From contig JACRLB010000046.1 of assembly GCA_016235445.1 (NCBI GenBank), positions 17,446-81,445 on the forward strand: a DNA stretch of 64,000 nt, written 5' to 3'. This DNA is from Chloroflexota bacterium. GTDB taxonomy: Bacteria; Chloroflexota; Anaerolineae; Anaerolineales; Villigracilaceae. The translations under genes and the position numbers were made by a program. Under the pieces are notes generated by a model. It was not told where the DNA came from, searched no databases, and was given only the letters and a program-made list of their open reading frames with translations. Shown here one piece after another: positions 57,499-64,000 of this stretch (positions are counted from its first letter, which is position 1; every line of letters starts with the position of its first letter).

Positions 57499-59700
57499 AT
57501 GTCTGAAAATTCTGTTGGAAAATCATATCCGCGAGTGGATGCGCGCGGGAAGGTCACCGGGCAAACTCTCTACTCCGGTGACTTGAACATGAAGGGCATG
57601 TTGCACATGAAGATTCTCATGGCAGAACGCCCCCATGCCCGCGTGAAAGACATTCGCGTGGAAAAAGCCCTGGCCGCGCCGGGCGTTGTGGCTGTGTACA
57701 CCGCCAAAGATGTCCCGCTCAACGAGTATGGGTTGCAAATTCCCGACCAGCCTGTGCTATGCGGCCCGGGCGCAAGCAAGCCGCACACAGACATCGTCCG
57801 CTTCGTGGGGGATCAAGTTGCAGTCGTGGTCGCCAACTCTGAGGTCGAGGCGGAGGCGGCGATGAAATTGATCGAGGTGGATTATGAAGACCTTCCGCTT
57901 CTTTCCGACCCGATCACTGCCATGCGTCCCGATGCGCCTCTCCTACATCCAGACAGGGGCGATACGAACGTGTGCGTGCATTACAAAATCCGCAAGGGGG
58001 ATGTAGACGCGGCATTCGCCAAAGCGGCTGTGATCGTCGAAGGCGAATATCACACACCCGTTCAGGAACATGCCTACCTCCAGCCCGAAGCGGGGCTGGC
58101 CTATATCGACGAGCAGGGACTCGTCACCGTGGAAGCGGCAGGGCAGTGGACACATGCCGACCGTGAAACCATCGCACATGCATTGGATTTGCCGAATGAA
58201 AAAATACGCGTGGTCTACCCTGCCATCGGCGGCGCGTTCGGCGGACGGGAAGATATGTCTGTGCAGATCGTGCTGGCGTTGGCGGCGTGGAAGTTACAGC
58301 GGCCCGTCAAGATCGTCTGGTCGCGGCGGGAATCGATGATTGGGCACGGCAAACGTCACGAGGTATTTCTCAAAGCCAGGTGGGGCGCTGACAGCGAAGG
58401 AAAACTCGTCGCGGCAGAATCAGAATTGGTCGGGGATGGAGGCGCGTACATGTACACCTCCAACAAGGTGCTTGGGAATGCGGCTATCACATCCACAGGC
58501 CCGTACTTCATCCCGAATGTAAAAGTGGATGTGTACGGCGTGTACACCAACAACCTGCCGGGCGCGGCCTTCCGCGGGTTCGGCGCGCCGCAAGCCCTGT
58601 TCATGGCTGAGTCGCAGATGAACAAGCTCGCCGAAAAACTTGGCATGGACGCGGTGGAGTTCCGCCTGCTGAATGCCTTGCGCGACGGCGACACGCTGGG
58701 CGTTGGCACGCCCGCGCCGAACCCCGTGAGCGTGGTGGAATGTATCGAAGCCGCGCGCGATAAGTTTGGTTGGAAGAAAAGGAAAGACCGTAGACGGAAG
58801 ACCGTGGACGGTAAAAAGTCGTCCACTGTCCGTGGTCGGGGATTCGCGGCTGGATTCAAAAATGTCGGCTTCTCTTTTGGCTATCAGGAAAACTGTTGGG
58901 CGAAAGTTGAAATTCACGGCAACGGCGCAATGGATCGCGTCATCGTCCATCACGCGGGCGCGGAGGTTGGGCAAGGCACACACACGGTCATGATTCAAAT
59001 GGCCGCGCAGGTTCTTGGAGTTCCCGAAAGCAAAGTGGAATTGCGGACTTCGGACTCGGCCACGCAAGGCAACCCTGGCTCCGCCTCCGCTTCGCGCCTG
59101 ACCTTTATGGCTGGCAACTCGATCAAGGGAGCGGCGGAAGCCGCCCTGGCAAAATGGAATGTAGAGGAACGCCCCGCGATTGCAGAGTTCAAATACCTTG
59201 CGCCGCGCACAACTCCTTTCGATAAAGAGACGGGTTATTCCATGCCCAATTTTCAATATGCGTATGTGGCGCAGGCCGCCGAAGTGGAAGTGGATACGGA
59301 GACGGGCCATGTCCGCGTCATTCGTTTGGTCTCTGCGGATGATGTCGGCAAAGCCATCAACCCCGATCTGGTGGTCGGTCAAATTGAAGGCGCGGTGGTA
59401 CAGGCGCACGGATACGCCGTCCTCGAAGAATACAAGATGAAAGACGGCAAAGTGCTCACCGATCAGTTCAGCACCTATCTCATCCCCACCATTTGGGATA
59501 TTCCCGAAAAAGTGGAATCGGTTTTGGTGGAAGTAGCCGACCCGAATGGTCCCTGGGGGGCGCGCGGCATGGGCGAATTGCCCTACCTGCCCGTTGCGCC
59601 AGCCATCGCCGCCGCCATCCACGACGCGACTGGGGTGTGGATCAGCGAATTTCCGTTTACGCCAGAGCGTGTGTTGAGGGCGTTGGGGAAGATTGTGTAG
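57499..59700 (+). CDS. Molybdenum-cofactor-binding large subunit, xanthine dehydrogenase family
   Basis: Catalytic subunit hydroxylating a purine, aldehyde or other heterocycle, with electrons passing to the fused FAD/iron-sulfur subunit. The 733-residue chain has the N-terminal hammerhead domain, GGAFGGREDMSVQ, FRGFGAPQALFMAE, the cofactor loop GAEVGQGTHTVMIQ and the active-site Glu in GARGMGELPYLP. The absence of the CO dehydrogenase Cys-Ser-Phe motif argues against CO oxidation. An in-frame repeat at about residues 427-447 reads KDRRRKTVDGKKSSTVRGRG. A typical operon without visible chaperone genes. Confidence 0.92.
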   Translation: MSENSVGKSYPRVDARGKVTGQTLYSGDLNMKGMLHMKILMAERPHARVKDIRVEKALAAPGVVAVYTAKDVPLNEYGLQIPDQPVLCGPGASKPHTDIVRFVGDQVAVVVANSEVEAEAAMKLIEVDYEDLPLLSDPITAMRPDAPLLHPDRGDTNVCVHYKIRKGDVDAAFAKAAVIVEGEYHTPVQEHAYLQPEAGLAYIDEQGLVTVEAAGQWTHADRETIAHALDLPNEKIRVVYPAIGGAFGGREDMSVQIVLALAAWKLQRPVKIVWSRRESMIGHGKRHEVFLKARWGADSEGKLVAAESELVGDGGAYMYTSNKVLGNAAITSTGPYFIPNVKVDVYGVYTNNLPGAAFRGFGAPQALFMAESQMNKLAEKLGMDAVEFRLLNALRDGDTLGVGTPAPNPVSVVECIEAARDKFGWKKRKDRRRKTVDGKKSSTVRGRGFAAGFKNVGFSFGYQENCWAKVEIHGNGAMDRVIVHHAGAEVGQGTHTVMIQMAAQVLGVPESKVELRTSDSATQGNPGSASASRLTFMAGNSIKGAAEAALAKWNVEERPAIAEFKYLAPRTTPFDKETGYSMPNFQYAYVAQAAEVEVDTETGHVRVIRLVSADDVGKAINPDLVVGQIEGAVVQAHGYAVLEEYKMKDGKVLTDQFSTYLIPTIWDIPEKVESVLVEVADPNGPWGARGMGELPYLPVAPAIAAAIHDATGVWISEFPFTPERVLRALGKIV
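58777..58838 (+). repeat. In-frame GACCGTGGACGG / CGTCCACTGTCCGTGGTC hairpin repeat
   Basis: GACCGTAGACGGAAGACCGT, GGACGGTAAAAAGTCGTCCA and CTGTCCGTGGTC form an imperfect palindrome, translated as DRRRKTVDGKKSSTVRG in a surface loop of the large subunit. Confidence 0.75.
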
Positions 59701-59753
59701 AGGCTGTATAAATCATAGGCGGCCATTTAATATGCAACTGGAGAGACACTTTC

Positions 59754-60863
59754 ATGTCGAATCACAAGCGTGAGTTACCTTGGGAAATTATCTTATCTTC
59801 AATACTACTCCTCACAACAATGGTCTTGCTTTTTATTGACCGCTTTGATAGATTTGATAAATATGAACTCACTAAGAGCGTGTCAAGCCCTGCTTTCTCG
59901 CCCGACGGTGGTCAGATAGTGTATCTCGCTCTGGATTATGGCACTGGGGGAGACCAGGTCTTTCTGTTTGATAGACAAACCTCGACAGTGACTAAACTTA
60001 CTAATCTTAAAAACAAATACCCCAATTCGGTAATATTTTCACTTGATGGAAACTCAATAATTTTCACTCTAGGAGAGGATGATTATATCGATCAGGCTGT
60101 AAGGCCCCAGGATGATGGAGTGTACGTGATTGATATAGAAAGCAAGCAGACAAGAAAACTTGCTAATATTAGACAAATACATAATCCAATTCACATTTTA
60201 GATGGCACAATGATCGCGGTTACCGACTGGCAAGGCGACAGCGTCTTTATTGTAAATGTAAAGACGGGAGAGATAAGAGAGCTGGCAAAGCTACATAACG
60301 GAGATGCAGATAATCCGAAAATTTCCCAGGACGGCAAAACCATTGCGTATGAAGTAAACGGCCAAATATTTGTTGTTGATGAAGGCGCCTTGCAATCCCC
60401 ACATCCCATCACTCTCTCATCAAAGGCAACAACCTTGGAAAAAACCTTTTTTGCTATTTCGCCAAAGGGCGACCTAATTGCATTTGGTGAGGAATTTCGG
60501 GGGCCATTCGATCTCGGCGCGTATTGTGCTGATCAGGTGTTCATCGTAAATGTAAAAACAGGAGATAAGACGCGGCTTACTAAATTCTATGATTACGGCA
60601 TAAGTCAATTAGTTTTCTCCCCTGACGGAAACACAATTGCTTTTTCCGCGGTCAAATGTGCAAATGGTGGTTTTGCTGGTAGCCATGTCGGTATAGTAAA
60701 ACTTGATAGTTCAGTGGAAGAATTCACAGATTTTGGTATAGCTTACGTAACGAATATTTTTTTCTCGCCAAACGGGACACTCTTCGGCTTCACATCTTAT
60801 GGCGACCCATATAATGAAAACGCAAGAAATGCTGATGTATATGTGTATAAATTAGGAAAGTGA
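59754..60863 (+). CDS. Membrane-anchored TolB/PD40 beta-propeller protein
   Basis: A 369-residue protein with one N-terminal membrane helix (about 11-30) and six PD40-type blades: SPAFSPDGGQIVYLA, VIFSLDGNSIIF, PKISQDGKTIAYEV, FAISPKGDLIAFGEE, LVFSPDGNTIAFSA and IFFSPNGTLFGF. It lacks the TolB N-terminal domain and is likely a standalone extracytoplasmic propeller. The base composition is AT-richer than the genes before it. The first attC-like site follows its stop within 21 bases, so it may be the 3' part of a gene cassette; no attC or attI is visible before it. Confidence 0.8.
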   Translation: MSNHKRELPWEIILSSILLLTTMVLLFIDRFDRFDKYELTKSVSSPAFSPDGGQIVYLALDYGTGGDQVFLFDRQTSTVTKLTNLKNKYPNSVIFSLDGNSIIFTLGEDDYIDQAVRPQDDGVYVIDIESKQTRKLANIRQIHNPIHILDGTMIAVTDWQGDSVFIVNVKTGEIRELAKLHNGDADNPKISQDGKTIAYEVNGQIFVVDEGALQSPHPITLSSKATTLEKTFFAISPKGDLIAFGEEFRGPFDLGAYCADQVFIVNVKTGDKTRLTKFYDYGISQLVFSPDGNTIAFSAVKCANGGFAGSHVGIVKLDSSVEEFTDFGIAYVTNIFFSPNGTLFGFTSYGDPYNENARNADVYVYKLGK

Positions 60864-60883
60864 CCCCAGAACCTAAAACGGTC

Positions 60884-61013
60884 GCCTAACACCGCGTGCC
60901 CTGGACGCTGGGGATTCTGCGCACATCCCAAGCATTTTTCTACGCCTTGTCATTTTCCCAGTTGGACGGCTTCGCCGTCCCTGCCCCAGCGCGGGTAACG
61001 CAAACCGTTGTGC
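60884..61013 (+). other. attC-like recombination site A
   Basis: GCCTAAC (R-double-prime-like) starts 20 bases after a stop codon. The arms GGACGCTGGGG and CCCCAGCGCGGG pair near the base, with a GGACGGC-TTC-GCCGTCC hairpin inside, and the site ends AACCGTTGTGC (core GTTGTGC). The total of 130 bases is within the attC range. The core differs from GTTRRRY at one position, so confidence is moderate. Confidence 0.65.
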
Positions 61014-61067
61014 CGCTATCTTATAAAGATTTTCTGTTCAATACAAATAAAGACTAGAGACCCTGAC

Positions 61068-61484
61068 ATGCCCACAGAAGCCAGTGAACGCGCAAAACGA
61101 ATGATGATTGGCAAATATGCCGATTGGGTAAAACGTTTTGACGTTAATGAGTATGTTCAGAATCCTCCATTGATTGAAAAATTGTATGAGGAGAAACAAC
61201 TAGCCCTCACATCTTCAGTTGACCTAGAACAAGAAGTAAAAATATTGCAATCCCAAATCCATGAATTAAACTTAACAAATCAACGTCTTGAACTAGAAGT
61301 AAACGAATCAAGTAGAAAATCGTCCCTATTATTTACTCTTTCTCTTTTAGCAACGATATTGGTTGGAATCGGAGTAAATATAGCAACATCATCACCAGAT
61401 GGTTGGGCAGGTTGGGTAATGATTGTGGCAGCCTGTATTCTTGAAGTTGTTGCCTTTTTATCACGACCACAAAAAGGTAAGTAA
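61068..61484 (+). CDS. Coiled-coil protein with two C-terminal membrane helices (cassette gene)
   Basis: A 138-residue protein: a helical head, a coiled coil (about 49-84, LEQEVKILQSQIHELNLTNQ), then two membrane helices (about 86-108 and 113-131). It has no recognised family. The start at 61068 is preferred, because the longer reading from 61008 begins inside the attC-like site. Its stop and the next start overlap (TAATG), so it is coupled to the TPR gene. AT-richer than the chromosome around it. Confidence 0.72.
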   Translation: MPTEASERAKRMMIGKYADWVKRFDVNEYVQNPPLIEKLYEEKQLALTSSVDLEQEVKILQSQIHELNLTNQRLELEVNESSRKSSLLFTLSLLATILVGIGVNIATSSPDGWAGWVMIVAACILEVVAFLSRPQKGK

Positions 61485-63025
61485 TGAAAAAAGATTATTC
61501 CCAAGTCCAGCAAGATTATTTAGCGCAGGCTAATTCACTAAAAGCCAAAGGCGATGAGTATTATTGGCTCCAATATGAATTGGATTCTGCGTTCTCGAGT
61601 TATGGGGAAGCCCTAAAACTCTTTCAGCAAATTGGAGATAAATCAGGCGAAGCCAATGTTTTGAAATCCATTGGCGACGTACAGCAGTTTCGTGATGAAC
61701 GAGACGCCGCACTTGCAAGTTATAGCGAAGCCCTGAAATTGTTTCGCCAAATAGGAGATAAATCAGGCGAAGCCAATGTCCTACAAGCAATTGGTGATGT
61801 GCAAAATTTCCGTAAGGAAATGGACGCCGCACTTGCAAGTTATAGCCAAGCCCTGAACCTATTTCGCCAAGTCGGAGCAAAATTGGGCGAAGCCAATGTT
61901 CTAAAAGCCATTGGCGATGTACAGCAGTTTCGTGATGACCGAGACGCCGCACTTGCAAGTTATGGCGAAGCCCTAAAACTATTTCGCCAAGTCGGAGCAA
62001 AGTTAGGCGAAGCCAATGTCCTGAAATCCATTGGCGATGTACAGCAGTTTCGTGATGACCGAGACGCCGCACTTGCAAGTTATAGCGAAGCCCTGAAACT
62101 ATTTCGCCAAGTCGGAGCAAAGTTAGGCGAAGCCAATGTTTTGAAATCCATTGGCGATGTACAGCAGTTTCGTGATGAACGAGACGCCGCACTTGCAAGT
62201 TATAGCGAAGCCCTGAAATTGTTCCGCCAAATAGGGGATAAATTGGGTGAAGCCAATGTTTTGAAATCTATTGGCGATGTACAGCAGTTTCGTGATGAAC
62301 GAGACGCCGCACTTGCAAGTTATAGCGAAGCCCTAAAACTATTTCGCCAAGTCGGAGCAAAATTGGGCGAAGCCAATGTATTACAAGCAATTGGTGATGT
62401 GCAAAATTTCCGTAAGGAAATGGACGCCGCACTTGGAAGTTATAGCGAAGCCCTGAAACTATTTCGCCAAGTCGGAGCGAAATTGGGTGAAGCCAATGTG
62501 TTACAAGCAATTGGTGACGTGCAAAATTTCCGTAAGGAAATGGACGCCGCACTTGGAAGTTATAGCGAAGCCCTGAAACTCTACCGCCAAGTTGGAGCAA
62601 AATTGGGTGAAGCCAATGTTTTGAAATCTATTGGCGATGTGCAACAATTCCGCGATGAAACAGAAGCCGCAATTGATAGTTATTTCGAATCTATTCAACT
62701 ATTTCGCCAAGTAGGTGATAAATTAGGCGAAGCAAATGTTTTGCAATCTCAAGGACGTGCGTTTTTGTATTCAGGACAAGGCGAAAAAGGTTTAGCCTTG
62801 CTTCAAAACGCATTGGAAATTTATGAGAACATAGGAAGTATTACTGGTGAAGCAAATGTTTATTTTTTAATTGGACAAATACTTGCTACAAATAAGCAAT
62901 TTACAGAAGCAGTATCAGTTCTGGAAAAAGCAGTTAAGTTAGGATTTGAGATTGACCCTAACCACCCTGTAACTCAATATATGCAAAAGTTTCTCGATGA
63001 CACACGCACACAGGTTACAAAATAG
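61484..63025 (+). CDS. TPR-repeat protein with near-identical 40-residue units (cassette gene)
   Basis: A 513-residue soluble protein with ten tandem 40-residue TPR-type units (from about 27 to 425). Each reads close to ALASYSEALKLFRQ followed by GEANVLKSIGDVQQFRDE. Two unit types alternate (QQFRDERDA and QNFRKEMDA). The last two or three C-terminal units are degenerate. At DNA level the 120-base units 61561-62760 are nearly identical, so recent tandem duplication is certain. It is translationally coupled to the membrane coiled-coil protein. No enzymatic domain is seen; protein-protein binding is expected. Confidence 0.85.
   Translation: MKKDYSQVQQDYLAQANSLKAKGDEYYWLQYELDSAFSSYGEALKLFQQIGDKSGEANVLKSIGDVQQFRDERDAALASYSEALKLFRQIGDKSGEANVLQAIGDVQNFRKEMDAALASYSQALNLFRQVGAKLGEANVLKAIGDVQQFRDDRDAALASYGEALKLFRQVGAKLGEANVLKSIGDVQQFRDDRDAALASYSEALKLFRQVGAKLGEANVLKSIGDVQQFRDERDAALASYSEALKLFRQIGDKLGEANVLKSIGDVQQFRDERDAALASYSEALKLFRQVGAKLGEANVLQAIGDVQNFRKEMDAALGSYSEALKLFRQVGAKLGEANVLQAIGDVQNFRKEMDAALGSYSEALKLYRQVGAKLGEANVLKSIGDVQQFRDETEAAIDSYFESIQLFRQVGDKLGEANVLQSQGRAFLYSGQGEKGLALLQNALEIYENIGSITGEANVYFLIGQILATNKQFTEAVSVLEKAVKLGFEIDPNHPVTQYMQKFLDDTRTQVTK
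61561..62760 (+). repeat. Ten tandem 120-base coding units
   Basis: Consecutive 120-base periods encode one TPR each. Neighbouring units such as 62401-62520 and 62521-62640 differ at only a few positions. Confidence 0.95.
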
Positions 63026-63045
63026 GTCATCTCTTGCAAAAGGCG

Positions 63046-63176
63046 GCACAACATTGCGTGCAGCGGACAAGGGCGGGCTTTCGCCTCGCCCTTAGGGATT
63101 CAGCGCCTTTGGCGGGTTCGCCTTTTGGGTTTTTCCCGCCAAATCCCGCCCTTGCCGCTAACGCTTGCCGTTAGCC
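63046..63176 (+). other. attC-like recombination site B
   Basis: Left arm GCACAAC-ATTGCGTGCAGCGGACAAGGGCGGG (positions 63046-63077) pairs with the reverse complement of the right arm ending at GTTAGCC (63170-63176). In the arms GCGGACAAGGGCGGG faces GCGG-CAAGGGCGGG, leaving a single unpaired A, which is the extrahelical-base feature typical of attC. The inner part holds GGCGGG and GGCGAA hairpins. 131 bases. Confidence 0.7.
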
Positions 63177-63257
63177 CGCCTGCGTCTATCCTATCTGGTA
63201 TACTTTTCAAAAGTTACATCATTTCATTGTTGCATTATTTTTCTTTTGGAGAATATT

Positions 63258-63539
63258 GTGTTTGAACGTATTTTGGCAGAAATCCGTGACAAAATTCGAC
63301 TTCGACAATACATTATGACTGTTCACGCCGAAGAAGAAATGAATGACGATGAGTTAAGTATTTTTGACCTTGAACGGTGTGTTCTCACAGGTGAAATTAC
63401 TGAACGTCAAAAAGACAAAGAAACTGGCGAATGGAAATATTTAGTTGAAGGTGAGTCAATTACCAACGGTAAAATCATGGTTGTCGTCAAAATAAGTCCT
63501 ACTGGAAAATTGGTTTTCATAACGACCTATCGTTTATAA
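63258..63539 (+). CDS. DUF4258 protein, putative toxin of a YgiT-type module
   Basis: A 93-residue protein matching DUF4258: helical N-terminus, then HAEEEMNDDELSIFDLERCV, GEITERQKDKETGEWKYLVEG and VVVKISPTGKLVFITTY. The GTG start at 63258 with GGAG six bases before is preferred; the longer frame from 63165 begins inside attC site B. DUF4258 genes often precede YgiT-type zinc-finger genes, as here, in MqsRA-like or related toxin-antitoxin modules. Toxicity is inferred. Confidence 0.8.
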   Translation: MFERILAEIRDKIRLRQYIMTVHAEEEMNDDELSIFDLERCVLTGEITERQKDKETGEWKYLVEGESITNGKIMVVVKISPTGKLVFITTYRL

Positions 63540-63557
63540 AAAGTAAAGGTGAAAACT

Positions 63558-63785
63558 ATGATTTGCGATATTTGTGGCAAAGAAGGCGCTCGTATTCGCC
63601 AAGTTACTCGTAACTATGGCAAAGGCGAAAATTTACTAATTATTGAAAATATCCCAATGGTGACATGTCCTCATTGCGGCGAAAGTTACTTTACTGCGGA
63701 CACATTACATGAAATTGAACGTATTAAACTTCATCGTCAAAGTTTTGCAGAAAAGCGGGAAGTAGCAATTGCAGAATTTGCGTAA
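63558..63785 (+). CDS. YgiT-type zinc-finger antitoxin-like protein
   Basis: A 75-residue protein with the zinc-finger motif CDICGKEGA near the start and CPHCGES in the middle, and a short C-terminal helix (EIERIKLHRQSFAEKREVAI). It is the YgiT/MqsA N-terminal domain without the MqsA HTH domain. The ATG at 63558 with AAAGG eight bases upstream is used. It follows the DUF4258 gene by 18 bases, and attC site C follows 16 bases after the stop. Confidence 0.85.
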   Translation: MICDICGKEGARIRQVTRNYGKGENLLIIENIPMVTCPHCGESYFTADTLHEIERIKLHRQSFAEKREVAIAEFA

Positions 63786-63801
63786 CTTCCAAAAAACGGC
63801 G

Positions 63802-63934
63802 GTCTAACAAAGCGTGCACCTGACGCTGGGGATTCTGCGCCATTTTCAAGCAGTTTTCCACGCTGTTGGTTTTTTCTGTTTGGACGGCGTTCCGCCGTCC
63901 ACCCCAGCGCAGGTACCGATTACTGCAGTTGTCA
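63802..63934 (+). other. attC-like recombination site C
   Basis: GTCTAAC (63802-63808), fitting RYYYAAC, starts the left arm. ACCTGACGCTGGGG there faces ACCTG-CGCTGGGG in the right arm with one extra A, and the site ends GTTGTCA (63928-63934). Its left 45 bases closely match site A (GCGTGCACCTGACGCTGGGG against GCGTGCCCTGGACGCTGGGG, then ATTCTGCGC in both). 133 bases. Confidence 0.68.
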
Positions 63935-63962
63935 AGGATCCAAAAATAAATGATTTTTATGT

Positions 63963-64000
63963 ATGCCAGGTAGAATCAATTCGAGCCGCGAGAGTAAAAA
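63963..64000 (+). CDS. Possible start of a truncated cassette gene
   Basis: ATG at 63963 opens a frame (MPGRINSSRESK) that runs to the window end. It is codirectional with the cassette genes and 28 bases after site C. No ribosome site is visible and only 12 codons can be read, so this is tentative. Confidence 0.25.
   Translation, partial: MPGRINSSRESK

Noticed and set aside
59701..59753. An attC or attI site before the propeller gene
   Set aside because: No AAC...GTT paired arms or hairpin found in this gap, so the left border of the cassette region cannot be placed.
61561..62760. Regular 120-base tandem repeats, first considered as a CRISPR-like array
   Set aside because: No unique spacers exist; units are contiguous, open in one frame and encode 40-residue TPRs.
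1..64000. Transposase, phage integrase or integron integrase genes
   Set aside because: None of the frames shows a DDE, tyrosine or serine recombinase motif; the mobile signals here are non-coding apart from the GxxExxY gene.

Overview
The window looks like chromosomal DNA of a Chloroflexota bacterium, most likely class Anaerolineae. This is inferred from gene content and style, not from a marker gene. Supporting signs are a degenerate complex I-like membrane triad, a DUF3048 lipoprotein, paired FemAB-type ligases, several -10 boxes sitting directly on start codons, and an unusually dense load of short inverted repeats. There is no rRNA gene, insertion sequence, transposase, phage module or CRISPR array. 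One tRNA gene (Val, CAC) is present.

Layout. 1-480: two copies of a hairpin-rich repeat. 482-3471: ADP-forming acyl-CoA synthetase and a MOSC protein. 3578-12588 (minus): D-cysteine desulfhydrase-like enzyme, a GxxExxY nuclease-like gene enclosed by terminal inverted repeats, two FemAB ligases and four envelope-polysaccharide genes (dehydratase, epimerase, priming glycosylphosphotransferase, GT2). 12654-15150 (minus): RidA, response regulator and histidine kinase. 15432-21170 (minus): secreted helical protein, CapA lipoprotein, enolase-superfamily MenC/NSAR, zinc-ribbon membrane protein, DUF3048 lipoprotein. 21239-24793: three proton-pump-like membrane subunits. 24969-33410: coiled-coil protein, SelB, SRAP protein, MFS exporter, LysM-M23 peptidase, tRNA-Val, ECF sigma and zinc anti-sigma candidate. 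33749-40213: peptidase cluster with a membrane HExxxH protein, a large secreted M4 protease, and a protealysin-like M4 protease overlapping an emfourin-type inhibitor. 40307-47956 (minus): yggU-yggT-yggS, PgeF, DUF2085 fusion, CcdA, L,D-transpeptidase, esterase and patatin. 48495-54688: CAP-LysM protein, class V aminotransferase, cNMP-binding histidine kinase, lipoprotein, Nudix, class II aldolase. 54803-59700: molybdenum hydroxylase locus with a fused FAD and iron-sulfur subunit. 59754-64000: AT-richer accessory end with a beta-propeller protein followed by gene cassettes separated by three attC-like sites.

The most notable signal is the repeat system. At least ten families of short palindromic or tandem repeats lie between genes. 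They also occur in frame inside at least seven coding sequences, and several abut or supply stop codons. Some form concentric inverted repeats in which a conserved core lies inside unrelated outer arms. One such structure encloses the GxxExxY gene, which makes that protein a candidate mobility or maintenance factor for these repeats. The second notable feature is the integron-like cassette array at the right end, with no integrase in view.
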